Below, piece after piece: positions 31,339 through 42,300 of a DNA stretch of 64,000 nucleotides; within the stretch, counting starts at the first letter, position 1; each line of letters begins with the position of its first letter. Below the pieces are notes generated by a model that did not search any database, was not told the origin of the DNA, and was given only the letters and a program-made list of their open reading frames with translations. Origin of the DNA: Chrysophaeum taylorii (taxonomy: Eukaryota; Sar; Pelagophyceae; Pelagomonadales; Pelagomonadaceae). A program made the translations under genes and the position numbers. The stretch lies in contig JAQMWT010000440.1 in NCBI GenBank assembly GCA_029834535.1, positions 62,001 to 126,000 on the forward strand, written 5' to 3'.

Positions 31339-34009
31339 TGGCACCAGGTGCTCGTTCACGATCGAGCCTCTGCTTGACTTCGTGGCGACACCTCCTCGGC
31401 TTCAGTTCATTGCTACGTGTTCGGTTCGTTTCGTCTACCATGTCCTCGATCGAAATTAAAGATAGCAAGCTTTCGCAAAACCTTGATGCCTTCAGCGGTG
31501 AGCGACATTTTTTTTGTTTTCCACCAATGGACACGTCGTCGCGAACATGATCATCTCTACCGGCGATCACATTATCTCGACCAACGATTGGCTTGGACTA
31601 GCATCTCAGCATCTCGCTGCTCTGCAGAAGCATCTCGCTGCTCTGAAGAAGACTTTCGCGTCAAGCAACAACAACGTTGATATCCATGAAAACCGCGACA
31701 TGAACTTCACGCGAACAACATGACAACCGCGACATGAACTTCACGCGACTTTACAAGCGCATTACCGATGTCTACATGGGCCGTGGGGATCGCGTAGCGA
31801 ACTTCCTCAACAAGTTCATCATCGGAGTATACAAGTTGCTCGGCATTGTACCTATCAAAGGAGTTCAAGTTGCTCGGCATTGTACCTGATCCGACGTACC
31901 CTCGAGTGTGTCCTCGCATTTGACTACGTGCATCGTGCTTCAAGCCTTACTGGCTTTGTTTTATCGTCTCGCGTTTCGTACCGATGAATGTGGTTCTACC
32001 CTTGAGAAGTTCAACAACAACGATGAATGTGGTTCTACCCTTGAGTAGTTCAACAACAATCAATTTCGATGGCATGCACAACCACTTCCGCCGCGCTATC
32101 CGCCGCGTCGTCAACCACGACTTCAGACTCTTCCAACTGACCTACCCTAGACGCTCCCCTTTCCCAACAACCTGGCTCTGCTCGATTCCGACGCACTACC
32201 CGATGTCCTTTTGGCGGCTGCAAGGATCACTTTAAGGGGGACTGCCGCAAGTTTCAAAGTTCCTATCTATTCCACGACAACGCCCTACCCACCATCGCCG
32301 TTCTTCTCAACAGCGCAACACTTCCAGTGACTCCAAAAACACCCAACAACACCAACCCAAACCCACCACCACTAACACTGCCTTTTCTGCTCCTATGCCT
32401 ACTCCCACCTTGACTGATTCTAGTTCCACTCCGCCGCTTTTCTTAATACCACCATCTATTCCACCCCCTTCACCGCCTTAAACGGCCACACCCACCGTCT
32501 CACATACCCCTCCCGATACTCTGTCTCATGCCAATCAAGTTAATTCCAAGTCAGCGTGTGTACCGCCGAATGTCTGATGCAAGCACATCAACAACCCCAT
32601 CCCACGGAAGCCCCTCGTTTTTGTTTTTAGCTCCCATTGCACAGGCGCCTCGTTCTGTATTTTCCGCTATTCGTTGCTCAGCCCCTCGTTCTGTATTTTC
32701 CCCTCGTCGTTGCTCCTCTCCTCGTTCTGTCTTTTCACCTCGTCGTTGCTCCCCTCCTCGTTCTGTATTTCGCCTATTCGTTGCTCCACTCCCCGTTGTG
32801 CATTTTCAGCTATTCGTTGCTCCACTCCCCGTTGTGCTTGTCGGTTTTGGTAAAACCAGTGAATCACGTTCCATCGCACATTTCACCTGCCACAACTAAG
32901 CTGTGCCTCTCAATTTTTCGCGTGCGCAGTTTTCGTGCTTCCTATGTGGTTGGATCGCTCATCTTCGGGATCCTGGACAGACGCTTCTTTGCTGTGTGAT
33001 TTGTGGTTCTCCTTCACGCACTTTTTCGCCGTTTTTCTGACCTTTAAAATTCGGTTTTGCTATCGACGTGAATTCCGTGTTCAGCACCCGCGACGCTATC
33101 TGCAACGTTCTTACGTGCCACAACTGTTTTGCCACTGTCTCCAACTTCTACCGCAGCCTATTCGAGTATGACAAGCGAAGCTCGCCGCTTGCTCCTCCAA
33201 CGTTGGCCCATATGGCAATTTCGTTCTTGCGACTGCGAAAACGGGCCACTTTCTTATCTGTCACAGCAGGCTGGCATACAGCAGCCTGGTCTACCTGTGT
33301 TCGTTCCTTACACCGCTGGCGCGTCCGAAGTCTTCCATCTTCGCGTACAGGACGCGGTCGTGCCCATGGCAACTTGCTCGCGCCACAAAACCAAACACCC
33401 ACGTTCGCATCAAACCTGTTTACGCCTGTTTTGGATTCTGTCGACTCCGACCATCGTCATACCCTGGTCACCATGCAACATATCTGCCCAAAGGCCATGT
33501 TCTCATCAGACGTCTGGTACACCGCCATCATATGTACCAGCTTGTGTTTCCGCTATCTTTGCCCCGCTGCGATCCTCAGTGGCAACAATCGTCTAACGCA
33601 CGTCATCCCAGGCACTTTTGTCGCTATCGTTCTTCAGACCTCGATTTTGCTGACAGTTTCACTCACCCGATTTCCTGCAATGTCAACCACCGAAGGAACT
33701 TCAACGTTGTTCTGACTTTCTCGAATCACGCTTCCAAGCTCTCGTCTACTGTTGCCCCATTGTCACCTGTTCTTCCGCTGTTGCCCCCTTGTTCGCTGTT
33801 GCCCCCTTGCCCCTTGTTTGATGAGAATGCGCCGGTTTCACTGGGACTGATCACCCCATCACGTGAACCGACCATTCTACGAGCTCGAGAGAAAACAACT
33901 GAAAGTGCGAAAGAGAGAAAACAACAGAAAGTGCAAAACAAAGTCGTGCCAAACGGGGCCGACCGCGCAAAGTCGACCAACGCGCGTTGCAACAACCAAC
34001 AAACTTTTT

Positions 34010-34175
34010 TTTTTACGGGCCATTCTGTTTCATCCTGTCACAATGTTGATACGGGCCATTCTAATGTTGATACGGGCCATCCTTTTGTTGATACGGGGCC
34101 ATTCTGATGTTGATACGGGCCATTCTGATGTTGATACGGGCCATTCTGATGTCGATACGGGCCATTCTGTTTCCC
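34010..34175 (+). repeat. Minisatellite inside Copia 2
   Basis: About eight tandem units of 18-21 bp based on GTTGATACGGGCCATTCT, between the integrase and reverse-transcriptase regions. The matching part of Copia 1 (about 19065-19140) has a looser Thr/Ser/Val repeat, so the array expanded in this copy. Confidence 0.8.
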
Positions 34176-35974
34176 CCTGTAACTCTTTGTATGTCTCTTC
34201 TGTTAGCTTTCGTTTGTTAGTTCATTGTGTCTTCCTTCCCCTTTGTTTAGCTAACACCCTTGTTGATCCCCATGCACACGTTTATTACTCTGCTTCTGAA
34301 GAAACCTCTCAGTATTACCTTGACGAAACTACTATTACTTCCATTTACGTGAAGCTTTAGCTCCGACCAATCCTGAGCGTCCTTGGCTGGTTGCAAGCCA
34401 TCGCTAACGAATACAGCTCTCTTGGTCAGCTTGGTTGCTGGGATGTTGTGCGCCTTCCTTCGACGTTTTCTGGCAACATTTGTACTCTCAAGTGGATCCT
34501 CCGCAAGAAGTATGACTCTGGCCGCTTCAAATCGTACAAGGCTCGCCTCGTTGTCCGCGGTTACACGCAGGTTCACGGCATTGATTATCATGACACCTAC
34601 TCACCGGTTGCCAACATCGTCACCGGTTGCCAACATCGTCACCGGTTGCCAACATCGTCACGATCCGTTTCTTTCTAACCTTTGTCGCTGTTCATGACTG
34701 GGATTAGCACAAGTTGGATGTCAGCTCCGCCTTTATTCAAGCTCCCACAACCCACCGATGGTTCCAAAATCGTTTACAAGCTCCGTCGCTCTTGGTATGG
34801 TTGCAAACAAGCTTGTCGTAATTAGTGGCTTTATTTGGCACGCTTTCTCGTCAATGACTGTGGCTTCGTCCGCGGATCTGGTGACACTTGCCATTACAAG
34901 CTCGTGCTCAATTCTACCGTCCTTCTACGTCTCGTTCTGGTCGTTGATGATCTTCTTGTGGCGCACCCTCGTCATTGCATTGGCCATTACCAAGCCTTTT
35001 TCCTCCGTTTCCGCGCTTTCACTGACGTCAATGATCTAGATCTCACCTCTTACGTTGGTCTTTGCATCACGCGTGCTCGCCCTCGGAGAACCCTCACTCT
35101 TGACCAATCCCATGCTATCCGTGAAATCCTTACCGAACATCGCTTCATCAACAGTAAACCCGAACTCACTCCCGCTCCCAAAGGTCTTCATCTTTCTGCG
35201 GCTGATTGTCCGGCTCCTGGTTCTCCAGATCACATCTTCATGGCACGCATCCCTTTTCGCCGTATTGTTGGCTGTGTCCTCTTCATCTCCATCATGACTC
35301 GTCCTGATATCACTTGGTCCGTCAATCAGTGTGCGCGTTTTTCACACAATCCTGGTAAACCCCACTGGCACGCTTGGCACGCTTTATCTCCCACTCTACG
35401 TTGTCTCAATGGCTCTCACGATCTTGCCCTTGTTCTTGGTCGCGATTCTACCCTTCGTCTCTGTGGTTATTCCGACTCCAGCTGGGCCGACGACCCTGAT
35501 GACCGCCACTCCACAGCTGTTTCTTTGTTTTCTCTGCTGGCTCTATGATCGCCTACTGCTCCCGCTCGCAGTACTTACTTGCTCGCTCTTCTTTTGAAGC
35601 TGATTTGCTCGTTCTTTACGCCGCTACTGCTGAGCTCTCTTGGTTTCTCAAACTTTTGTGATGACTTTGATCTCCCTCGTCACACCGTCCCAATGTATGA
35701 TGATAATAGCACCACCGTCACCCAAGTCCGTCTCCAATGTCTCACACGGCGCACCCGCCATATTGACATTCGCTTTTACAGTACCGCCGAATATCATCGC
35801 AACCACATCATTGATCTCAAACACATACCCCGCCTTCACAATCTTAGCGACATTTTCACCCGCAGTACGGAAGCTCCTTCCTTCCTCCGGCTTCGCGCTC
35901 TTTACCTCACTTCGTGATCTTCGCCCTGATCTCTGCTGTTTTCTTGCCACAATGCCTCTGTGACGTCTTCCTTC

Positions 35975-36089
35975 AAGCTTCTCCTCTGTGAGGATCTCAC
36001 TTACCCCTTTTTCCTTTTCTTTCTTTTTCCAGCACCTGTGTGAGGACCTCACTTACCCCTTTTTCCTTTTCTTTCTTTTCCAGCACCTG
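35975..36089 (+). repeat. Two tandem ~55-bp pyrimidine-rich units before the Copia 2 3' LTR
   Basis: Each unit runs TGTGAGGA, then CTCACTTACCCC, then a T/C-rich run to CCAGCACC. Copia 1 has a single unit at about 21055-21108. The unit's head resembles the first bases of the LTR, suggesting origin by slippage at the LTR edge. Confidence 0.75.
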
Positions 36090-36164
36090 TGTGAGGAAGC
36101 TATGACACTTACCCCTGCACCACGTCCCCATTATAGTTCTCACATCTCCATTTCAGTTCTCATA
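36090..36164 (+). repeat. 3' LTR of Copia 2
   Basis: 75 bp, TGTGAGGAAGC to TTCTCATA. GAGTC follows it. Confidence 0.88.
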
Positions 36165-36169
36165 GAGTC

Positions 36170-38240
36170 TGTTCTTTGCCGCGTGTGATCTCGCCGCGGA
36201 CCCTTCAAAAAAAAACACGCAAGTGGTCGACCCCCGGCGCCGCCGAGCCGGCGATACAGCCTCGAGACCCGCACCTGGGAAGAAGTCCGAGTTTAACCCG
36301 TAGCTGTCGCTACCACATTGTGTCGTCGTGTCTTTCTGGAGCGAATTTTAATTTTGAGCCAGGGTTTTTTGGTTCGAAAGTGGGAGAAAATGGCCGAGCA
36401 GACGTTCGAGACGGAGCGATGTTCGAGGAAGAGACACGAGAAGCCCCACTATCGAGCCCGGATGGCCTTTGGGGCTTCGTCTCGAGGGTGGTGACTACGA
36501 GCTTTGGTCGGGATTTACGCGACGAGCCTGCGCTGTTTTGAATCAAGTCATCATCGGCTTTCGTCGTCGCCGGGACTCGGCGGGCTCATCTTTGGGGGCA
36601 GCAGTAAGGGGGTTGTCTCGAGCTGGCGCTAGCCTCGGAGGCGGAAACAGAGGCTTTTCGTCGACGCGCGACCGGGGGCTGGATTCGACGAGGGCATTCT
36701 CCTTGTTGTTCTTGGCGGTGAAGGACTTGAGCTTCGATGGGCCCGCTCGGCGGCGCGGAACATTCTCGGAGCAGCGCTTCGAGCCGCTTTGGCTACGCTC
36801 AACGTTTGGATCTATCCTCGCCCATGAAATCGCGCTTGGCGTCCGTCTGTCTGTCTGTCGCGGAGATTTTCTGTCCCGCTGAAAGAAGGCCGAGGACCTC
36901 GGCGATGGTGATAGGGCCGCGGTACCTGCCACGCTCGAGGCGAACTGTATCAGAATCTCGAACGCCTCGGTGCGAGCTGCAACGTCGCAGCAGAAGCCGG
37001 TCCAGGGGGGGAGAGACACCAACCAAACCAGAGTTGTCGGCCTGTCGCGTTGCTGTCTGTTTTGACCAAAACAAAGTTTTTTACCCAGACGACGGGCTTG
37101 ACGCCCCATTCAGGATTATTATCTTTGATCCAATGCTCGACGGCGGCGGCGTGCTTGATGTCCACGCGGCGGCGGCGGTATCCATGATAGGCCGCTTTTT
37201 TTCCGCAAAGAAGCCGACCGGGACGGTGATGTGGGGGCCCTGCTCTGCTCTGCTCTGCTCTGCTCGAAGGGGGACGATGACGTTGCCACGGCGAGCTTGT
37301 CGTCCGGAACGAGGTAGTGCTGGAAACGAACTCGCACAAATCGAAAAAGTTTTTTGTTTTCGTCGTAGTCGAGGACCCTACCGTTCTCGCCCTGGAACTT
37401 GTACAGAGGGCGGGCTTAGGTCGAGCGCCTCGACGTCGGCGCGGCTTAACTTCTGGTCGCGGCGGCAACTTTTGAGCTGGACGTTGAAGCGCTCCTTGAT
37501 CCGGCGGACGAAAGCGCGGTAGATCGACCGTAGTGGTCACGGCACGGGCGATGGCCGCCGTCCAGTACGGAGGAACCGCTCGAATGCTCGACGGCCACGA
37601 CGCTGATGGAGTTCCACAAACCAGTGCTGCAGCTTGTCTCGGGGACCTTGGTGGCATTCTTCTTGAACCATCTTACTTCATCGTCGCCAGCGGCACGCCA
37701 TACTTTGGCTGGCCGTCGGCCAGAAGACCTTGCCATCCACGATCTTCTTGCCGAGGCCGCAGATGCTGTGCGGGGCGCCCAGGTCGCCGTTCCAGTCGCG
37801 TTGAGGGGCTTGCTTGTCTGTCGCGGGTGGCGGAGCCGCCGCGGACCTCGAGGGTCGCACCGCGGCGCACACCTGCGATACTATGCGACGGCGTGTCCGT
37901 TGCCGCGTGCCGCCGCTTCTTCGACTTCTCGTTCGGCGACGCCGACGGGCTGGTTTGCCGTAACCGGCGTCTTGTTGCTGTTGTTGTTGTCAGCGTTTAA
38001 GTCAATGGTCCTCGAGCCGCGCGCGTCTTTCTTCGCTTTAAGAGCCGTGATACCTCGGCTGCAGTTGTCGCCCTGTATGTAGCGCCCGCGGATATGTTTG
38101 ACACTCTTGACGATGCGCCGCGCGCGATCGACTTCCAATTGTCGTCGCGACTTCTGATGCTTCCTCAGCGTTCCGACTGGACTCGCGTCGTCCCCCCCAG
38201 ACAATTCAAATCCTTGACCAAACCAGTCGAGACTGCTCAA
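36170..38240 (-). pseudogene. Decayed minus-strand gene, unrecognised
   Basis: Reading leftward from 38240, protein-like blocks appear in shifting frames. These include SLDWFGQGFELSGGDDASPV and RRIVKSVKHIRGRYIQGDNC (38240-38050), KKIVDGKVFWPTASQS (about 37745-37700), IYRAFVRRIKERFNVQLKSC (about 37525-37465) with DYDENKKLFRFVRVRFQHYL nearby (about 37370-37310), AVEHWIKDNNPEWGVKPVVW (about 37150-37090), and EVLGLLSAGQKISATDR (about 36910-36860). The series spans about 1.9 kb and suggests a single dead gene of some 600 codons. The family is not recognised. Confidence 0.45.
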
Positions 38241-38302
38241 TTATAACCAGGGTTCTGCATTTTTTACTCAAAACTTTGAGTCCTTTACTACTACTCGACA
38301 GA

Positions 38303-38341
<39 letters not shown>

Positions 38342-38360
38342 TTGTTTGTCTGTTTGTCTT
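38303..38360. repeat. (TCTG/TTTG)n microsatellite
   Basis: A run of TGTC/TTTG tetramers. It is followed at 38357-38385 by GTCTTTAAATGTCGACTG and TGTGTGGGGA, which match the 3' untranslated part of Copia 1 near 20932-20973. Confidence 0.7.
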
Positions 38361-38424
38361 TAAATGTCGACTGTGTGTGGGGATTTGTCTGTTTGTCCCC
38401 CGAGTTAGGGTAAGGATCAGGTAG

Positions 38425-39010
38425 GCCCGCGAGCCAGGCATTGATCCTCCAAGCCGTCTACGGCGACCTCTCAGACTATTTCCACGACCCGCGGCGGCTC
38501 TTTCAGCGCGCCATTCTCACGCCCCGTTGAAACGATGTTGTCGATGCTGACAACGCGCGCGTGACCGCGGCCTTTTTTTCCTGGAGACGAGGCGTCGGAG
38601 TTCTTTTCGGCCGACTAGGTTGGGTCGGAAGCCGACGCCTCGCTCTTTACAGTCGAGTTTTCAACTCCATGACAACCAACGGGATGCTGACTTTGATCGC
38701 GAGCTTAAAGTCTTCGCAACCTCGACCCGTCGCACGGCCACTGCAACGGTACCAGATACATCATTGATCGTGTTGTTGTCGCCGAGGCTCCTCCAACCTG
38801 TATCCCTTAAGGCCCGCCAACGCCAAACGATCAACAAGAGCCAGGGCCAGACGCCCCGCGAGGTCGGCGTCCTCTTGCCCACAAGCCCGTCTTCTGCCAC
38901 ATCCAGCTCTACGTGGCTCTCTGTCGATCGGCAATCCCGAGGATATGCTCTTCTGAGTCGACGACACCACCCTACCCCACACGTGCTGCGCAATACCGAT
39001 AAGCCCCCTC
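38425..39010 (+). pseudogene. Pif1/Helitron-type helicase remnant (C-terminal part)
   Basis: Blocks of the C-terminal half of Pif1-like helicases, as found in Helitron transposons, in order: VYGDLSDYFHDPRRLFQRAI then LTPR (about 38450-38528), LRNLDPSHGHCNGTRYIIDR (38712-38771), and NAKTINKSQGQTPREVGVLL (about 38818-38877), then a block corresponding to the Y-V-A-L-S-R segment that has drifted. In the family these are the region before motif V (the LRNLDP...CNGTR signature) and motif V itself (T-I-N-K-S-Q-G-Q-T). The frame shifts between blocks, so it is dead. A Helitron origin is the likeliest, but a cellular or viral Pif1 copy cannot be excluded, because no Rep domain or hairpin end is seen. 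Confidence 0.75.
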
Positions 39011-39032
39011 CCGGCGTCTACACGCGCACTGT

Positions 39033-39375
39033 AGGTGAGCTTACTGGGCCAGGTGAACTTACTGGAACCAGGTGAACTTACTAGGGTTAGAGATTGGGAC
39101 AATGTGAACTAAGTGACCAGGTGAACTTACTGGGACCAAGTGAGCTTACGGGGATTTTAGAGTAAACTCAAAGGTTAGCGGCGTGTGCGGATCAAAGCAG
39201 CTTTTATTGGCGGGGGTGAGAGCGACGAGTTCAAAGGAGAGTGGGGTGAGTGGATGTGAGCACGAGTGGGTTTACGCCGAATTTGCTGGGGTTGGAGATT
39301 GGGACTAGGTAAACTTAACGGGATTAGGTGAACTTACTGGGGTTAGAGATTGGGAGTAGGTGAACTTACTGGCCT
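39033..39375 (+). repeat. Minisatellite, GGTGAACTTACTGGG-type units
   Basis: An irregular tandem array based on AGGTGAACTTACTGGG, with inserted GTTAGAGATTGGGA spacers and a non-repeated core near 39180-39290. It starts within the last codons of the helicase remnant and ends where element B begins. Confidence 0.75.
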
Positions 39376-39379
39376 GCAC

Positions 39380-42300
39380 TTGTACCATCATAATAATGAA
39401 AATCAAGACACGCGTCGTCTAGTACAAGCACTGGTTTCCTATACTTCTCCTGTATTTCACGATTCTTTTGTCTTCTACCCTCAGGAAAATCGTCTCTAAT
39501 TTATCGATAAAATGTTTGCTTAAAGTGACATGCATCTGTCCCAAAGCAGACATCTGGGCTTTATTACATCAAGCGATAGGAAGATGGGTGCCAAAGTTCA
39601 TTCTATATACACTCCCACTCCTACCATTCGTGGATTTGCTAATATGCTGGTTTACGATCCACGACTCGATCGCATTCGACACTATTCAACTCGCGAATTG
39701 GCATGCGCCAATAACTTCACAGCGTACCAAATCAATTTTCTTTTGTCTTCGTCCCCTGACCTATGCTGTGATATCATCGCAAATGCTATTCCAGCTGGAA
39801 CATATCATACAATTTATAAACATTTGTGTCAGCTTGTTTATGACTTGCGTATATTAACACTATCACCATCGTTTGACCCTGATCACGCTCCTCTAACCAA
39901 AAACTATAGGTCAGCCTTCTTCACAAATATATTCCAAACAGATACATCCTTAACATTACACCAGAGTTCCATTACAATGTTCTACATCTCCAATAAAAAA
40001 CTCTTATGTTGTGATACTATCACTTCTAACCACGAACTTCCTTCTTGTCATATTGATTCAGTAGCTCATGCTTTCCTCTCTAACATCTCATCCGCAGATA
40101 TATCATCTCCTACTAAAGAAAAACGAATACCCCTTATAACGCCAAGACAGCTCCATGAGAACCATGCACCCTTCGATAAGAAAGTCCATGCCAGGGGCAC
40201 CCTCGCATTTCGAGATGCGCAACAACGAGCTACCAATATTCACAACATTTACCATTCCAGTGATTCTCAAGTCATAAAAGCTGTTCAGGTTATTGCCAGT
40301 CCTGGACACCACCCATCTGACGTACCCTACCGTAAGTTCTGTGTGGATTGTGCGATTCGTAAAAAACGCTTTCCTCATCCACACCACCTTATCAAGCAAC
40401 CATTATTCGAAAAAATTTTTCAACCTGGTGAAGCCTGGGCATGTGACACCACCTTATCAATGCATGTGACACCACCTTATCAAGCAACCATCATTCGAAA
40501 AAATTTTTCAACCTGGTGAAGCCTGGGCATGTGACGGTGGTTACGTATCTGTACTCTCGGAATGGGGATCCTTTCGACATATCATTGTTTTCAAGTGCCT
40601 CATTTCTAATTTTCTGTTAGTGTACTTTTGTCGTAGTACTAACTCCAGCGAATTTAGTAACGCCCTTGAGTTTGTCCACAATTTTTGTTCTACTTATGTT
40701 CATGTACAACTAAAACAAATCTATTGTGATTCCTTTAAATCCTATATATCTCAGCATGCTACAACCCCCTTCCGTGTGGAACATGGTATTAATATGTCCG
40801 CGTTCCCCCCTTACTTACATGTCTTTAATCATGAAGTCGAAGCCGCTGTTGGTCACATAGCCACTGCCGCGTCTACACGACCGGCATATGCTTAATGTAT
40901 CCTATAAAGGTCACCCCCTAACAGATCCGGCACCACACTACCCGTGGGCTGTTATACATGCTATCCTATCGTATAATCTCCTCCCTAACGTTTCCCTCGA
41001 ACGTATTTACAATAAAGTCCTAAGCCCCCAACAAGCTTTGTTAGACCAATGTAATGTTCCCCAACAAGACTACCTCAAACCTTTTGGTTCTGTTTGTTAT
41101 CTGCATTCAGAACCTAACGAATTTCATCAATATGAACCCCGATGTCGTCCCTACATCTACTTATGCGGTGCTAACGTTATAAACCCTTTAATAACACCCC
41201 ATGTTAATCATTTAGCCGATGTTGTCCTTAATCCTGAAAACGGTCAAGTCCGTGTTTCCTCTAAACTGACTTTTCCTCATCTTATTTCTAAATCTCCTCC
41301 TGATTATGAACATCATCCACCTCCCGTACCTTCACCCGACATTCCCTTCTCTGTTCACGGCACCCCCAGTGATGCGGTGCAGAGGGGGAATGCTATGCCT
41401 ACCGACACTGACCATGAGAGGGGGACTCCTTCTTCTCATTTCCATGCTCCCTCTCCTGCTCCCGCATCTGCTCCAGCTGCTCCTGCACCCGCTACTTCCG
41501 CCACCACACCTACATCTGAAGTGTCTTCCGACACTCTGCCACTTTTACCATCTTATCGGTCTCTCTATTCCCAGGATGTCCTCCGTCTCACCCGTGGTCC
41601 TCATCACCCTCAGCCTCGTCGCAAAACCAATCTCAAGGATGTTCTTACTCGTATTGCTTCGCCTACTGTTGCCGCTTATAAACAAGCCGGTGGTGCGCTT
41701 GCTGACTTCAAGTATGACCTCTCCAAGCAGTACATAACGTTCTGCGACCCCACCCTCCACTCCCTTCATCTTGCTCATGGCATCCACTGGACGGCTATAC
41801 CTCCAGAGGGGGAATTTACACCATCCCTTCATCACCATGTGCACCAAGCGATCTCACAGTCCTCTTCAGTTATGTGTCATAGGAGCCATAGCCACCCATC
41901 GCCTGATACTCCTCATGTTCACTTCTGCGACGACATCAACCTTGCAGACTTTCACCTTCCTCAAGCTCTCGTTCATTTAATTTCTGAACATGCTCACGCC
42001 TTTCAAGTTCCTCCCGCTCAATATGCTTATGCTTTGTTCACGCCCCACTCCATTTTGGATCATAATGACGCTTCTTATGGTGCCTCCGAGCCTCATCTCT
42101 CCGCCATCGAAGACTATATCACCGTGCAATCGCATTACATTGAGGCCCACCTTGGTGATGCTACTCTACTAGTCGTTCAACTCGTCGAAGATCCCGATCA
42201 CGCTCATCTGCACGATAATGTCTCTTCTTACGCAAGTACTCATCTGACGACGACTCATGACCCCAGCACGGTTGGTTTGGACGAGTACAAGACTCAAGCC

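Larger units (their letters stand above)
31269..36164 (+). mobile_element. Copia-type LTR retrotransposon 2 (fossil)
   Basis: The same family as Copia 1. LTRs of only 70 and 75 bp (31269-31338 and 36090-36164) are flanked by a perfect 5-bp target duplication GAGTC (31264-31268 and 36165-36169). TGGCACCAGG after the 5' LTR fits a primer-binding site. Recognisable parts are a reduced gag remnant (about 31440-32300), a strongly decayed middle (about 32300-33900), reverse transcriptase (about 34430-35110) and RNase H (about 35440-35920). The coding part is much more degraded than that of Copia 1, with well over ten breaks and lost segments. The LTRs are nearly identical apart from one short indel and one substitution. 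A degraded body between similar LTRs suggests that it moved as an already defective copy. Confidence 0.9.
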
